Shown here piece by piece: positions 1 to 13,844 of a DNA stretch of 64,000 bases. The notes beneath the pieces are model-generated. The model ran no database searches and was not told the DNA's origin. It worked only from the letters and a program-made list of their open reading frames with translations. The translations under genes were made by a program, and so were the position numbers. Origin of the DNA: Akkermansiaceae bacterium. Its GTDB lineage: Bacteria; Verrucomicrobiota; Verrucomicrobiia; Verrucomicrobiales; Akkermansiaceae. The DNA lies in assembly GCA_903919975.1 (NCBI GenBank), contig CAIXKE010000038.1, positions 56,040-120,039 of the forward strand, in the 5' to 3' direction. Position 1 is the stretch's first letter. Every line of letters begins with the position of its first letter.

Positions 1-245
1 ACTTGCGTCGTGTAGGCAAGGGCAAAGGCGGTGGCACAGCCAGTCATGCCGCCGAAGAATACGAACCATGGAAGGATCGAGCGCTTCATTCCCATTGCTC
101 CATCAAGGCCGTGGATCGGATAGGGAGAATAGCAGTCCCATTTCTTGAAACCGGCGTCGCGGATTTTCTCGGCAGCCTTGTAGAGGGCGGAGGCGCTCTT
201 GAACTCGGCAAGGTAGCCGTAAACGCGTTTGCGGGTGGTGCTCAC
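1..245 (-). CDS. actD: Alternative complex III subunit ActD (DUF3341), N-terminal part
   Basis: This is the 5' part of a gene that leaves the window on the left; about 81 codons are visible. It reads from a GTG at 245 on the minus strand and begins VSTTRKRVYGYLAEFKSASA. A soluble N-terminal segment with GFKKWDCYSPYPIHGLDGAM is followed by a membrane segment (PWFVFFGGMTGCATAFALAY). That arrangement is the signature of the DUF3341 membrane subunit of alternative complex III, which oxidises quinol and passes electrons to cytochrome c or an oxidase. It lies 31 bp after actC and is the fourth gene of the act operon. No convincing Shine-Dalgarno site is visible; the upstream gap carries a stuttering AGTTAT repeat. 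Confidence 0.85.
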   Translation of the reverse strand, partial: MSTTRKRVYGYLAEFKSASALYKAAEKIRDAGFKKWDCYSPYPIHGLDGAMGMKRSILPWFVFFGGMTGCATAFALAYTTQ

Positions 246-276
246 TGGGGAAAAATTAAAAGTTATGAGTTAAAAG

Positions 277-1755
277 TTATTTAGAGGAATCCACAAGTTC
301 CTTCTGATAGGCGGCTTCGACCACGGTGCCGTGGTCCGGGTGGTGTTCCTTGTCGTCGAAGTGTGGATCGGCCTCGAGTTTCGTCCATTTCACTTCGGCG
401 ATGTTGATGCAGGGAAGGAAACGGAGGAACAGCATGAAGAGCGCGAGGAACATGCCGATGGTTCCAACAAAGAGCATTTGGTCCTGGCCGGTGGGCGAGA
501 AGGTTTTCCAATCACCTGGCAGCCACATGCGGGCGAGTGTGGTGACGATGATGACGAAGCGTTCGAACCACATGCCGACGTTCACGCACATCGCCACGAT
601 CATGACGACCCATAGATTTTCGCGACAACTCTTGAACCAGAACACCTGCGGGGAAAGCACGTTGAGCGACATCATCGCCGTGTAGGCCCACCAATAAGGA
701 CCGGCGATGCGGAACTTGAAGGCGTCCATCTCGTAAATCGCGCCGGAGTAGAAGGCGACGAACAACTCCATCAGGTAGGCATATCCCACGATCGTGCCGG
801 TAAGCAGGATGATCTTGGACATGTTGTCGATGTGCTTCATCGTAATCAGATCCTGCAGGCCGTAAACGAAACGGGCGGGAATCATGATCGTAAGCACCAT
901 CGCAAAGCCGCCGAAAATCGCGCCGGCGACGAAGTAGGGAGGAAAAATCGTGGTGTGCCAACCGGGGACGACCGAGGTGGCGAAGTCGAAGGACACGACC
1001 GAGTGCACCGAGAGCACCAGCGGGGTGGAGAGCGCAGCCAAGAGAAGATATGCCATTTCATAGTGGCTCCACTGGCGGTTGCCGCCGCGCCAACCGAGCG
1101 AGAAGATTCCGTAGAGGACTTTGCGCAGGCCTGGCTTGCAGCGGTCGCGGATGGTTGCGAGGTCGGGCACCATTCCGAGGAACCAGAAAATCAGCGAGAT
1201 CGTGAAGTAAGTGGAAACTGCGAAGACGTCCCACAGCAACGGCGACTTGAAGTTCTGCCAGATGCCATTCGCATTCGGCACGGGTGCGAGGAACCAGGCG
1301 AACCAGACGCGGCCGACGTGGAAGGCCGGGAAAATGCCGGCGCACATCACCGCGAAGATCGTCATTGCTTCGGCGGCGCGGTTGATCGAAGTCCGCCAGT
1401 TTTGCCGTGTTAGGAAAAGGATCGCGGAGATGAGTGTTCCGGCGTGGCCGATACCGATCCAGAACACGAAGTTCACGATCGGCCATCCCCACATCACGCG
1501 GTTGGTGTTTCCCCAAACGCCGACGCCGGTGGAAACGAGGTGGAACAAACCGCCGCCGACACCGATCATGGCGATCAGCGCGGAAGGGATGAAGAGCAAC
1601 CACCAGAGTAGCGGTTGCTTGTTTTCAACGACGCCGCAAATGCGCTCGGTGATCCAGTGATAGGAGCGCCCTTGAAGGATGAGCTTTTCACGCTCGAGCA
1701 CCGGGAGTTTGACTCCCGTGTGGGTCTCCGGCGCGGTGTGAGTGGTGGATGCCAT
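277..1755 (-). CDS. actC: Alternative complex III NrfD-like membrane subunit ActC
   Basis: A 492-residue polytopic membrane protein of the NrfD/PsrC family, the quinol-binding membrane anchor of alternative complex III. It has about ten hydrophobic segments, starting around residue 50 with [20 protein letters not shown], and the conserved [15 protein letters not shown] and [14 protein letters not shown] stretches. The start was set at [12 protein letters not shown]. The reading frame stays open a further 128 codons upstream, but those are the antisense of actB and contain no family sequence. The 43-bp gap to actB holds an imperfect CTGAAATG repeat. Its order after actB and before actD is the usual act order. 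The family assignment is firm; which quinone it uses is not visible. Confidence 0.95.
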   Translation of the reverse strand: MASTTHTAPETHTGVKLPVLEREKLILQGRSYHWITERICGVVENKQPLLWWLLFIPSALIAMIGVGGGLFHLVSTGVGVWGNTNRVMWGWPIVNFVFWIGIGHAGTLISAILFLTRQNWRTSINRAAEAMTIFAVMCAGIFPAFHVGRVWFAWFLAPVPNANGIWQNFKSPLLWDVFAVSTYFTISLIFWFLGMVPDLATIRDRCKPGLRKVLYGIFSLGWRGGNRQWSHYEMAYLLLAALSTPLVLSVHSVVSFDFATSVVPGWHTTIFPPYFVAGAIFGGFAMVLTIMIPARFVYGLQDLITMKHIDNMSKIILLTGTIVGYAYLMELFVAFYSGAIYEMDAFKFRIAGPYWWAYTAMMSLNVLSPQVFWFKSCRENLWVVMIVAMCVNVGMWFERFVIIVTTLARMWLPGDWKTFSPTGQDQMLFVGTIGMFLALFMLFLRFLPCINIAEVKWTKLEADPHFDDKEHHPDHGTVVEAAYQKELVDSSK

Positions 1756-1798
1756 GGTGAGGTAAATGCTGAAATACTGAAAAGCTGAAATGCTGAGA

Positions 1799-4700
1799 TC
1801 AGACCATGTGGATGGTGGCCTTGCCGATGAATGGTGCGTCGGGCATGTCGGGATTCGGGTTCTTGACGCGGGCCAGATAACTGGTGCGCGGGCGGGTGCC
1901 GATGTAGTTAAGCAGGTCGTAATTGCGCTCGATGTGCTTGCTGCGACCGAGGGCGGACTTCTCTTCGTCGAGAAGATTGCCGAAGGTAATGGCATCGGCC
2001 GGGCAGGCTTCCTGACAGGCGACTTTGACTGAATCCACCGGGATGCGGAGCGTCTGGGTCGTGACTTCCATCTCGGTGGATGGTTTGCCGGCGACGAGCA
2101 CCTCTTGCTTTTGGCCGCGCTTCTGGCGGATGACGGCATCCTTGAGGCGCTGGACGCAGTAGGTGCATTTTTCCATCACGCCGCGCATGCGGACGGTGAC
2201 GTTCGGGTTCTTCTGAAGATGATCCGGATCGCCGACCGATTTTTCGCCGAGCGGACCTTTGTAGAGGTTGTGGGCGATAAGCGGGTTGCGCTTGTTGTAA
2301 TCGAAGAAGTTGAAACGGCGAGCCTTGTAGGGGCAGTTGTTCGCGCAATAGCGGGTGCCGATGCAGCGGTTGTAGGCCATGGCGTTGAGGCCGTCTTCGG
2401 TGTGCACCGTGGCGTTCACCGGGCAAACCGTTTCGCAAGGTGCGGATTCGCAATGCACGCAGGCAACCGGTTGCGGAACCATCGCCGGATTATCGGAGTC
2501 GAACGTGTTATCCTTCTGCGTGGCGTAATAACGATCCATGCGGATCCAATGCATTTCGCGGCCTTTGGCAACTTGTTCCTTACCGACGATCGGAATGTTG
2601 TTTTCCGCTTGGCAGGCGACCATACATGCGGTGCAACCCATACATGAGGAAAGGTCGATCGACATGCCCCACTGGTGGAGCGGATCGTTGATGAGCGGTT
2701 GAGCCTTGCCGTCCTTGCCGGGATCCCACGTGGCGGAGGTTTCCGGTTTGTAGAGATAGACATTCGGCGGTGCGTGGGAGTCGTTGCCTTGTTTGGCGAC
2801 GTTCGCGAGCTGCTTTTTGAAATCGCCCTTTTCGTCGAGATCGGACTTGATGGTGGAAATTTCGCGGGCAAGCGCACGACCATACATCGCGCTGTGTTCC
2901 TGCGTGAGGGCGAGCAGGTAAGTCTTGCCCTTGATGAGTGAAACCGTGGCACCGCTGGCGAAGTATGCGGTGGCGGCGGTGCGGAGTGGATAGGCGTTGA
3001 AGCCGCGGTTCACACCGACAAGACCGACGTGAGATTGATTGGCTGGGGTGCGGCCGAGTTCATCGTCCTTATCGAAGGCTTGGCCGTAGCCGAGCGGGAT
3101 GACGAGAGTGTTTTCAGCTTGGCCGAAAGAAATGACGACCGGGATTTCAAGAGTCTCGCCGTTGATCGTGACGGTGATCATCCGCTGCTTGCGGTTCTCA
3201 CCCTCGCCATCGGGACCAACCTTGCCATACTTACCTTCCAACCCGAGCACGCTGCTGACGGGTTCGGTTTCGACGACTTCATCGTAAATCCCGAGTGCCT
3301 TCGCGGTTTTCGGCGCGATTAGTGCGGCGTTGTCCCAAGTGATTTTTGAAATCGGATCGGGAGCTTCCTGGAGCCAGGCGTTGTCGATCCATCGGCCGTC
3401 ATAGACCGAGGCATCGGTGGCGAAAATCACTTCAAGCGCATTGGCGGTCGGCGCGTTGACCGGAGCGATCGTGATCTCACGCGACGATGGCGTGGCGGCC
3501 GGATAGTTAGAACCTGCAAGGAAACCATCACGGAGAAGTTTTTTCCATGGCACATCCCCTTCCCCACCGAGGGCGACGAAGGTTTTACGAACAGCCGTAT
3601 AGGCGGGCGATGGCGCGCCTTTTTCGCCTTCGCCATTCAGCAACTTGCCATCGTTTGAGAGCAGTGCGAGCAACAGCTCGAATTCGGAAACGCAATCCTG
3701 ATAGAGCGGCAGAATCATCGGCTGCACCACGGTGTAGGCGCCGCGAGCAGTGCGGGCGTCCGACCACGATTCGAGGTAGTGCGCGGCTGGGATATGCCAA
3801 GTGGAGGCGTGGGCGGTGGCATCCGTGCGATCGCTGAGATGAATGCTGGTTTTCAACTTCGCAAAGGACTCCGCGAATTTGAGATCGGCGGGCGCATCGT
3901 AGATTGGATTGGACGGCGTGAGCACGACCAAGGTTTCAACGGCAATGGAGTCGATGTCCGCCTTGAGAGTGGCGAGCGAGCCGAGGCCGACGACTTCGGA
4001 TTGCAGGACGAGTAGCGGTTTGCCTTCGCCGATGTTGCCGAGCGCCTGATTGATGGCGAGGGCGAGTTGTTGGACAGCGGCCGATTGGCGGGAACCCGCG
4101 AGCACCACGGATTTACCGGCATTTGCCTTGAGATCGACAGCCATCGCCTTGATCCACTCGAGGTGCTTGGCGTCGGTGATTGCAGAGGATCCAGCCACGG
4201 CCACGCCCAGTTCGCGGGCCAGTTGTGCGGCGACTGCGGCCACTTGGCTTGGCGAGATGCGCAGGCGGTGATCCGCCATGCCGCCGGTGAGCGAAAACGC
4301 CGCTTCCACGGTGTAGAGGCGATTCATTTTCGAAGCATCCGGCTTGGCCGCGTAGGCTTTGCCTTCGGGCTTCCGGCGGTCGAAAAACGGAGTGACTGGG
4401 CCTTGCGGATCGGTTCCGGCGAAGTCGCAATCGAGCGATAGAATCCGGTCTGCCTTGGAGAAATCCGCGACCAATTTCACGCCATCGCCGATGGCCGATT
4501 CTGCGGTGAGTGCCTCGTATTGATAAAATTTTGCGGCGGAAAACTTCGCGGCGAGCTCCTGGGTCAGGCGCTTGCGGGTCGGGCTGTCATCCGCGCCGAA
4601 CAGGAAACCAATTTTCGCTGACTTATCGGCGGCGAGTGCGGCGATGGCGGCGTTGAGGTCGGCGCGTTTGGCGGGCTTGGCCGCGTTGAGCACCTTGCGT

Positions 4701-5170
4701 GAACGCGAGGGTGAGTAGAGATCAAGCACCGAGGCTTGGGCGAAAGCGTCCGTGCCGCTGGCGTCCGGGTGAAGGTGGTTGGGAGCCAGCTTGGTCGGGC
4801 GGCCTTCGAAGGTGGTCACCACCAGCGGCGTCGCACCGTGGGCGCGCGGCATGGCGGAGGCGTAATAAGTCGCCTTACCCGGGATGACCCACTCGGGGGC
4901 CTTGGTGTAGGGAACGATGTAGCTTTCCGGGCGGCGGCAGGCAGCCATGCCGAATCCGGCCAGCGCGGTGGAGGCTCCCATGAGCTTCATGAACGAGCGG
5001 CGGGATGTTTCCAGATCGGCCTCGTCGGCCATTTCGGCGGCTCCTTGCGGAAACTCACGGTCAAGCCACTCGCGGAAGGCGGGTGTGTCTTGAAGCTGGC
5101 CCGCACTGCGCCAGGCGACGGTGGTTTCGTCGGCGGGAACTTCGGGATGTTGCCAAATGCGCTTGCTCAT
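1799..5170 (-). CDS. actB: Alternative complex III iron-sulfur/molybdopterin-like subunit ActB (fused form)
   Basis: A 1,123-residue fusion typical of ActB. Residues 57-65 (RRSFMKLMG) form a twin-arginine-like export signal followed by a hydrophobic stretch. The middle, to about residue 800, resembles a molybdopterin oxidoreductase, which in this complex is known to lack the cofactor. The C-terminal third carries four ferredoxin-type cysteine clusters: [37 protein letters not shown], and CTYC...ACQEACP. These should bind one 3Fe-4S and three 4Fe-4S clusters, relaying electrons from the quinol site to the ActA haems. The start [11 protein letters not shown] was preferred to one 22 codons upstream because the extra residues look like leader noise. 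It follows actA by 44 bp in the same operon. Confidence 0.95.
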   Translation of the reverse strand: MSKRIWQHPEVPADETTVAWRSAGQLQDTPAFREWLDREFPQGAAEMADEADLETSRRSFMKLMGASTALAGFGMAACRRPESYIVPYTKAPEWVIPGKATYYASAMPRAHGATPLVVTTFEGRPTKLAPNHLHPDASGTDAFAQASVLDLYSPSRSRKVLNAAKPAKRADLNAAIAALAADKSAKIGFLFGADDSPTRKRLTQELAAKFSAAKFYQYEALTAESAIGDGVKLVADFSKADRILSLDCDFAGTDPQGPVTPFFDRRKPEGKAYAAKPDASKMNRLYTVEAAFSLTGGMADHRLRISPSQVAAVAAQLARELGVAVAGSSAITDAKHLEWIKAMAVDLKANAGKSVVLAGSRQSAAVQQLALAINQALGNIGEGKPLLVLQSEVVGLGSLATLKADIDSIAVETLVVLTPSNPIYDAPADLKFAESFAKLKTSIHLSDRTDATAHASTWHIPAAHYLESWSDARTARGAYTVVQPMILPLYQDCVSEFELLLALLSNDGKLLNGEGEKGAPSPAYTAVRKTFVALGGEGDVPWKKLLRDGFLAGSNYPAATPSSREITIAPVNAPTANALEVIFATDASVYDGRWIDNAWLQEAPDPISKITWDNAALIAPKTAKALGIYDEVVETEPVSSVLGLEGKYGKVGPDGEGENRKQRMITVTINGETLEIPVVISFGQAENTLVIPLGYGQAFDKDDELGRTPANQSHVGLVGVNRGFNAYPLRTAATAYFASGATVSLIKGKTYLLALTQEHSAMYGRALAREISTIKSDLDEKGDFKKQLANVAKQGNDSHAPPNVYLYKPETSATWDPGKDGKAQPLINDPLHQWGMSIDLSSCMGCTACMVACQAENNIPIVGKEQVAKGREMHWIRMDRYYATQKDNTFDSDNPAMVPQPVACVHCESAPCETVCPVNATVHTEDGLNAMAYNRCIGTRYCANNCPYKARRFNFFDYNKRNPLIAHNLYKGPLGEKSVGDPDHLQKNPNVTVRMRGVMEKCTYCVQRLKDAVIRQKRGQKQEVLVAGKPSTEMEVTTQTLRIPVDSVKVACQEACPADAITFGNLLDEEKSALGRSKHIERNYDLLNYIGTRPRTSYLARVKNPNPDMPDAPFIGKATIHMV

Positions 5171-5214
5171 GTTTGACTGCGGAAATTTAGGAAATGAAAA
5201 AACGGGTGGAGGAA

Positions 5215-5913
5215 TCAGTGGTGGCAGGTGGCGCAACTCGTCTTGGGATTCACCTTGAACTGCTCCTTAAGTTTGAGGCCGAGCTGCTCGGTGGTTTTCA
5301 CGCCGAGCTGCGGGTTGCTCGAAAGGTAGGTGGCAGCGTCGTAGCCAAAGTTGTAAACTTCCTCCAGCGGGCGGAGGTGGTTCTCAGGTGCGCGGTGGCA
5401 ATCAAGACACCACGCCATCGAGTGCGGCTGAGCCTGATAAACGACCTCCATTTTGTTAACGTCGCCGTGGCAACTCTGGCAGGAAACCCCGCGATTGACG
5501 TGCGCGGAGTGATCGAAATAGACGAAATCAGGTGCCTTGTGGACACGCACCCACTCGATCGGCTTGCCGTCGTAACCCGGATAGGTGGGGTTCATCGATT
5601 TGTGTAAGGGCGCAAGTTTCGGGCTCTCGCGTTGCACGTGCTGGTGGCAATTCCAACAGGTGTTACCAGTCGGCACGTTCGAGTGGCCGGCGACATCGAC
5701 AAACGAGTGGCAATACCGGCAATCCAGTCCGAGTTGATCGACGTGGATTTTGTGGGAAAACGGAATCGGCTGGGATGGCTGGTAGCCGACAGTCAGCGTT
5801 TTCGGCGTCGCATAATAACTGAAAGCCAGCGCGACTCCGGCGGCGGCTGTTCCAGCGCAGACGGCGATTTTGAGCGGCAGTAGGTTGGACCAGCGAGGAA
5901 AAATGTTTGCCAT
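5215..5913 (-). CDS. actA: Alternative complex III pentahaem cytochrome c ActA
   Basis: A 232-residue multihaem cytochrome with one N-terminal membrane anchor (about residues 12-35) and five CXXCH haem sites: CRYCH, CWNCH, CQSCH, CLDCH and a C-terminal CATCHH. Five haems plus this spacing match ActA of alternative complex III, which faces the periplasm and hands electrons to a downstream carrier or oxidase. It is the first gene of the operon; the 178 bp upstream hold no gene and should contain the operon promoter, though I could not pick out convincing -35/-10 boxes. The last CXXCH lies almost at the C-terminus. Confidence 0.96.
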   Translation of the reverse strand: MANIFPRWSNLLPLKIAVCAGTAAAGVALAFSYYATPKTLTVGYQPSQPIPFSHKIHVDQLGLDCRYCHSFVDVAGHSNVPTGNTCWNCHQHVQRESPKLAPLHKSMNPTYPGYDGKPIEWVRVHKAPDFVYFDHSAHVNRGVSCQSCHGDVNKMEVVYQAQPHSMAWCLDCHRAPENHLRPLEEVYNFGYDAATYLSSNPQLGVKTTEQLGLKLKEQFKVNPKTSCATCHH

Positions 5914-6091
5914 GGCAAGGGCGATGCGGTGCGAAGAGGATTATAATCCGAGAGGTGAATCACGGGGAGCGATCAGAAAACGGCGAGCGAAGTCCGGCGC
6001 GCCGGGAGGATGCAAACCGCAGCAGGCCTTGCAACGGAAAAAAGAAAATTCACGGAATTTTATAATACGACCCGAGCGCGCCGGAGCGGCG

Positions 6092-6400
6092 TTACGGTTT
6101 TGGCCAATTCAGACCCTTTTCCTGTCGCCATTTCCGATAGTCGGCAAACTGCTCGCGTTTCGGCAATTTCCGCCGCTCAGGTTCCTCCGCGAGAAACATC
6201 TCGAATGCCCCGCCAGCGGAGGTTTCCGCTGACGACGGATTGGCCGCCGAATCATCCCGTCGCTCCGCAGCCCCGGAAAGGCGTTTCTCGATTCGGGTGA
6301 GCCGATGGTGGATTCCGAAAGCCAGCGCCAACAAAATCACCAATAATCCCAGTGCGACGTAAAGCGGGATCAAAACTGTTTGCGCATCGCTTTCCGGCAT
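6092..6400 (-). CDS. Small single-pass membrane protein, unknown function
   Basis: A 102-residue protein not assigned to a named family. It has a short periplasmic or extracytoplasmic N-terminus (MPESDAQTV), one strong transmembrane helix (about residues 10-30, LIPLYVALGLLVILLALAFG), then a basic helix (HHRLTRIEKRL) and a charged C-terminal tail rich in Glu, Arg and Lys ending DYRKWRQEKGLNWPKP. The layout is like small accessory subunits of membrane complexes, and it lies just upstream of actA on the same strand, 178 bp away. A link to alternative complex III is only a guess. Codon use matches the neighbours, which favours a real gene. Confidence 0.6.
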   Translation of the reverse strand: MPESDAQTVLIPLYVALGLLVILLALAFGIHHRLTRIEKRLSGAAERRDDSAANPSSAETSAGGAFEMFLAEEPERRKLPKREQFADYRKWRQEKGLNWPKP

Positions 6401-6472
6401 GGCGGCAGTCTTGTGAGGTCATGCCTACTTGAGAAGCTTGAAATCGTAAAACACCTCGGTTTCAACGATTTC

Positions 6473-7795
6473 TCACTGCTTCACGATGGCTTTATGACCT
6501 TTCACCCAAATTCCGTAACTCGCGATCACCACGAAGCAAAGTGCCGGCAGGAAAAACGAGGCGCGGGTGCTGGAAAGAACCATGCCACCGAGCTCGAAAG
6601 CAGGCAGATCCATGATCGCGCCCTGCATCGGGGTCATCAAACAGCCACCGCCGATCGCGAAAATCAGGCCAGCCGCGCCAAGTTTGGCGTCGCCGCCAAG
6701 ACCATCAAGTGCGATACCGTAAATCGTTGGGAACATCAGCGACATGCAGGCGGAAATGCCGATCATGCAATACAGCCCGGTCATCCCGTGAATGAAGATC
6801 GCACCAAGCGTGAGAAGGAACCCGCCCACCGCCAGTGCTCCGAGCAAACCGCCCGGGCTGACGTATTTCAGCAGGTAAGTGCAAATGAATCGACTACTAA
6901 CAAAAATCGTCATCGCGGCGATATTGTAGCGCTGAGCGGTCGCTTTATCGATTCCCAGTTCGTTGCCGGCATACTGAATGATGAAGGTCCAAACCATGAT
7001 TTGGACGCCGACGTAGAACGCCTGGGCCACGACACCCCAGATGTAGCGCGAGTTTTTGAACAAACGCCCGAGCGTGCGACCGACGTGGATATCATGATCT
7101 TCCTCGTTACGACCTTCCGGCAACTTGTAGAGAGCAAAAATCACAAACACCACAAGCACCACCAAGCCAAGAATAGCGTATGGCCCGATGATCACACCAA
7201 GGTCGGCTTTCTGGATGGCGGTGAAAGCATCGGGAGTATTTTTTTGAATCTCAATCCGTTCCGCTTCGGTGGCGGAATTGAGGTTCGCCAGAATCAAGTT
7301 GCTGGCGACAAACATGCCGGTGATGGAGCCCAGCGGATTAAATGCTTGAGCAAAATTCAAACGGCGAGTGGCGGTGCCCTCCGGCCCCAATGCGAGAATG
7401 TAGGGATTGGCGCTGGTTTCCAAAAAGGATAGCCCGCAGGTCATGATGAAATACGAGAGCAGGAAGGCCCAGAATTCCATCATCCAACCCGACGGAATGA
7501 AAAGCAAACAGCCGAGGGCATAGAGGAACAACCCCATCAGAAGACCTTTTTTGTAACTGAATTTCTGAATGAACAGAGCAGCTGGGATCGCCATCACGCA
7601 GTAGCCGCCGTAGAAAGCGAATTGCACCAGCGAACTCTCGAAATTGCTGATCAGCAGGATATTCTTGAACGCTGCCACCATCGGATTGGTGATATCGTTT
7701 GCAAAGCCCCACAGGGCAAACAGGCTGGTGACGAGGATGAATGGAACCAGAATGGATCTGGGGATGACGGCGTCCGGATTTTTACTGTGCGACAT
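6473..7795 (-). CDS. Sugar MFS transporter, FucP/GluP type
   Basis: A 440-residue, twelve-helix major facilitator protein that resembles the L-fucose/glucose/galactose:proton symporter group. The N-terminus (SILVPFILVTSLFALWGFAN followed by DITNPMV) and GLSFLETSANPYI are hallmark stretches of the FucP branch. The start at MSHSKNP was chosen because the 25 codons before it in frame do not resemble the family. It stands alone on its strand. Across agmatine deiminase and the IS630 copy lies a decayed family 2 glycosidase (10202-10964) that might once have supplied its substrate. The transported sugar cannot be told from sequence alone. Confidence 0.88.
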   Translation of the reverse strand: MSHSKNPDAVIPRSILVPFILVTSLFALWGFANDITNPMVAAFKNILLISNFESSLVQFAFYGGYCVMAIPAALFIQKFSYKKGLLMGLFLYALGCLLFIPSGWMMEFWAFLLSYFIMTCGLSFLETSANPYILALGPEGTATRRLNFAQAFNPLGSITGMFVASNLILANLNSATEAERIEIQKNTPDAFTAIQKADLGVIIGPYAILGLVVLVVFVIFALYKLPEGRNEEDHDIHVGRTLGRLFKNSRYIWGVVAQAFYVGVQIMVWTFIIQYAGNELGIDKATAQRYNIAAMTIFVSSRFICTYLLKYVSPGGLLGALAVGGFLLTLGAIFIHGMTGLYCMIGISACMSLMFPTIYGIALDGLGGDAKLGAAGLIFAIGGGCLMTPMQGAIMDLPAFELGGMVLSSTRASFFLPALCFVVIASYGIWVKGHKAIVKQ

Positions 7796-7962
7796 GGCAA
7801 TTTGGGATGAACGGCACCAACAGTCGGGCACCTGGTAACTGGATTTGCCAAGTCCGCGGACCCTTGACAAGCCTCAAGCATGAAATCGCTTAATTTACCG
7901 ATTTGGGTGAAGTTTCCAATCAATGCTGGAATCCACCACCATTTCTCGCACACCTTCCGCCC

Positions 7963-9003
7963 ATGCACACCGCCGCCGCAGGATTTACAATGCCACCCGA
8001 ATGGTCGCCACAAGAGGCGGTCTGGCTGTCATGGCCCGTGGACGATCCTCGCCATTGGGGCGGTGCCAAACGCGAGATGATGTGGCGAAAATTCGCGGAA
8101 ATCGCCGCAGCCATCTCGCGCCATGAGCCCGTCCGCATCAACGCGCCTGGTGCCGACCACGCGGCGATCGCCGCCGCTTGCAACCGCGCCAAGGCGGTGC
8201 CAGAACGCGTGCAACTCTTCGATCACCCACACAACGATGTTTGGTGCCGCGACCATGGGCCGATTTTCCTGAAACACCGGGAGACCGGCGAGGTCGCCGT
8301 CAGCGATTGGGAATTCAATGCTTGGGGCGGGAAATTTCCGCCTTGGGATCTGGACAACGCCATCCCCGGCCGCATCGCCGCCGCTCTCGGCAAGCGGGTT
8401 TTCAAAGGCGGCATGATCCTCGAAGGCGGTGCCATCGAAATCAATGGCGCGGGCCAAGTCCTCACCACCGAGGCCGTGCTGCTCAATCCGAACCGCAACC
8501 CACAGTTGAACCGCCAAGACATCGAACAACTCCTCCGCGATGGCCTCGGGGTGTCCGAGATTCTCTGGCTGAAACGTGGCATCGAGGGCGATGACACCGA
8601 CGGCCACATCGACGACCTCGCGCGCTTCACCGATGAGCGGACGATTCTCGCCTGCATCGATCACTCCGCTAACAATCGCGATATCCTCAACGACAATCTC
8701 GCCCGCTTGCGGTCTTTCCTTGGGCCTAACGGAAAACCATTCGAGGTGGTGAAAATCCCGCTACCGGAAGCCTGTGAAGTCCCCGGCTGGAGATTGCCCG
8801 TGCTGCCGGCCTCTTACGTGAATTTCCTCATCGTCAACGGCGGTGTGCTCGCCCCTACCTTCCGCCAAGGACGCAACGATGACCACGCCCTCGGCATGAT
8901 CCGCGAGTTGTTTCCAGACCGCGAAATCACCGGCATCGATTGCCTCGATCTCGTCGAAGAAGGCGGCACGCTCCACTGCATCTCCCAGCAACAACCCGCG
9001 TGA
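7963..9003 (+). CDS. aguA: Agmatine deiminase / peptidyl-arginine deiminase family
   Basis: A 346-residue guanidine-group deiminase. Agmatine deiminase turns agmatine into N-carbamoylputrescine and ammonia, a step toward putrescine. Recognisable family blocks are PPEWSPQEAVWLSWP near the start, HNDVWCRDHGPIF (substrate Asp/Arg region), GGMILEGGAIEING, TDGHIDD (catalytic His/Asp) and the C-terminal GGTLHCISQQ with the nucleophilic Cys. The start ATG at 7963 gives a normal-length N-terminus; a second ATG at 7990 is also possible. It is divergent from the sugar transporter. The IS630 element begins 50 bp after its stop. Confidence 0.92.
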   Translation: MHTAAAGFTMPPEWSPQEAVWLSWPVDDPRHWGGAKREMMWRKFAEIAAAISRHEPVRINAPGADHAAIAAACNRAKAVPERVQLFDHPHNDVWCRDHGPIFLKHRETGEVAVSDWEFNAWGGKFPPWDLDNAIPGRIAAALGKRVFKGGMILEGGAIEINGAGQVLTTEAVLLNPNRNPQLNRQDIEQLLRDGLGVSEILWLKRGIEGDDTDGHIDDLARFTDERTILACIDHSANNRDILNDNLARLRSFLGPNGKPFEVVKIPLPEACEVPGWRLPVLPASYVNFLIVNGGVLAPTFRQGRNDDHALGMIRELFPDREITGIDCLDLVEEGGTLHCISQQQPA

Positions 9004-9053
9004 TCACCCGCCAAAATGGAACCCGCTTTCGGAATATGGATGAATCCGGCGGT

Positions 9054-9080
9054 TAGACCCTTTGCCAAAAGTTAGTTCCG
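9054..9080 (+). repeat. IS630 terminal inverted repeat, left
   Basis: Begins TAGACCCTTTGCCAAAA, reading inward. It pairs with 10175-10201 read on the other strand, with five mismatches in 27 bases. The outermost TA is taken as the target duplication. Confidence 0.9.
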
Positions 9081-10060
9081 TTATTCGGAGTGTGTCTTAC
9101 AAACGGAGCGGATGATTTTTGGTAGGTTCATCAAGTGCTGGATCGACTCAACGAGCTTGTCGCTGAGGTCCTTGCTTTGTTTCGTGAAGTAGCCGGCCAG
9201 ATAGTGTCCTTTCAGGTGCTGCCAAAGTCGCTCGATCGGGTTGAAGTCGGGGCTGTAAGGCGGCAAATACACCGACTCGATGTGATGCCAACACAGGCTC
9301 TTGGTCTTATGCCAGCTGGCGTTGTCGAGCACGAGCAGAACACGTTTGCCTCGACGCTTAGGCACCTCCACGGCCATCGCATCGAGGACGATCTGGAAAA
9401 CCGCCGTGTCGCAATGGGGAACGATCATACTCACCAACTGGCCGGTCGAGGGATTGACCGCGCTGATGACATTCTGCCGAACGTGACTCCCCTGATAGGC
9501 CTGGGTCGGTCGCGGGCCCCGCTTGACCCATTTATGACGCGGCCGCGGATCCCCTTCGAACCCGGCTTCATCGCCAAAGAAGACTTCACAAACCGGGTCT
9601 TCCAACAGTCCGAGAAGCTCAAATGCGAAAGCTTCGCGCTGGTCTTCCCAAGCTTCGCGATCCGGAGGCTCTGGCACGGCCGGGGAATCTTACGGACGTA
9701 TTCGTGCTCATGAAGATAGCGCACGAGCGTGCGGTAGCTTAGGTCGATTGCCTTTTCCTCGCGCCGCCAGCCGCAAAGTTTGACGACGGCCCAATGGGTT
9801 TCGCCCGCCAGTAAAGGATCATCAATATGGGGAAGGATGTCGGCCCCGACTTTTGCAGCTTCAAGCTTGCGGGAGCGGCCGGGGCGGGGCTTGTAGGTAA
9901 GCCCGTCGATTCCCTGTGCATTGAAGCGGGAGATCCAGAGCCGGAACATCCGGTCGCTGACGCGACTGTTGCGCAGCACAATGTCGTAGCTCGCTCCAAC
10001 TAACAATAAATGAATGGCATTGAGACGCAGGAATGCCTTGTTGTCACATCCACAATCCAT
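9081..10060 (-). pseudogene. IS630 transposase, frameshifted
   Basis: The N-terminal half (from ATG at 10060, MDCGCDNKAFLRLNAIHLLL) holds a helix-turn-helix region with SDRMFRLWISRFNAQGIDGL and a winged segment. The C-terminal half, in another frame and ending at 9081, holds the DDE catalytic core: FGDEAGFEGDPRPRHKW (first Asp), VLLVLDNASWHKTKS (second Asp) and LPPYSPDFNPIERLW (Glu). The frames meet near 9680, where RKIPRP should continue as VPEPPDREAW. Losing one base in the local CCCCGGCCGTGCC sequence explains it. No A-rich slippery run is present, so a disabling deletion is more likely than programmed frameshifting. The open frame extends about 20 codons upstream of 10060 with plausible sequence but no start codon. 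Confidence 0.85.
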
Positions 10061-10174
10061 TGCAACTTCGAGCTCTTCGAGCGTGCAAGTATCGGGATTC
10101 GGGAGCTGGTGAGGGCGAGCGATTCGCGAGTATTAAGTGATTCAAACAGTCGTACCAGTCTTTTGTGAGGGTTT

Positions 10175-10201
10175 CGGCAATTATTTTTGGCAAGGGGTCT
10201 A
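10175..10201 (-). repeat. IS630 terminal inverted repeat, right
   Basis: On the minus strand it begins TAGACCCCTTGCCAAAA, matching the left end. It abuts the truncated glycosidase at 10202. Confidence 0.9.
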
Positions 10202-13440
<3,239 letters not shown>

Positions 13441-13844
13441 TCCGGAAATGCGGATGAAAAGAAATTGAACCAAAACGCCGCTAAGGCCACAAAGGAAGGC
13501 AAAGCGATGGATTGACGATTGTTGAAAGACGATTGTGGATTTCTGATTTTGTAGACCGTCGATCCATCCAAAGTAGCTGGAGCGTCCCCGCTCCAGGCCG
13601 CCCTCGGAGCGTCTCGCTCCGAGGATTCTAACTCGGAAACACACACGCCAAACGCCGCACCACCCAATCCCTCATGGGACAAGCCAGCGTCGAAACCACG
13701 ATGATTCACCTCCACGTCATCGAAGTTGCCGGAGCAGGCGCAGACAGCCCGCTCGATCTCGACCCACCGGACACCTTTGCTCCTCCTGCCGTTTCTTATC
13801 CAGATTCACCTTGCCTATCCGACCTAAAGCGAACTCCTAGCAAA
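13441..13844. other. Gene-free spacer with palindromic and stuttering repeats
   Basis: No coding sequence was found. The first part holds an AACGCC...GGCCACAAAGGAAGGCAAAG stretch and a GACGATTGT/GATTGTGGAT stutter. The centre holds two hairpins (see 13568-13623). The remainder up to the POT transporter stop is featureless to me. Confidence 0.6.
13568..13623. repeat. Palindromic GAGCG element, two adjacent hairpins
   Basis: CCAAAGTAGCTGGAGCGTC opens the element. The first hairpin is 13577-13596 (CTGGAGCG / CGCTCCAG, 4-base loop) and the second is 13603-13623 (CTCGGAGCG / CGCTCCGAG, 3-base loop). The first 19 bases recur exactly at 36391-36409, marking a dispersed repeat family. Confidence 0.75.

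Larger units (their letters stand above)
9054..10201 (-). mobile_element. IS630-family insertion sequence, complete ends
   Basis: An insertion element delimited by imperfect inverted repeats of 27 bp (22 of 27 matching), 9054-9080 and 10175-10201. Each repeat opens with the dinucleotide TA followed by GACCC. TA duplication on insertion is the known habit of the IS630/Tc1/mariner superfamily, so the mobile unit proper is about 9056-10199. It carries one transposase gene on the minus strand, split by a frameshift. On its right side the flank is a broken glycosidase gene; on its left the flank is the end of agmatine deiminase with no trace of the missing glycosidase 3' part, so DNA was lost at that junction. 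Confidence 0.9.

Noticed and set aside
6440..6472. GAAATCGT/ACGATTTC hairpin as a terminator of the sugar transporter
   Set aside because: The loop is long and no T run follows, so it was not called.
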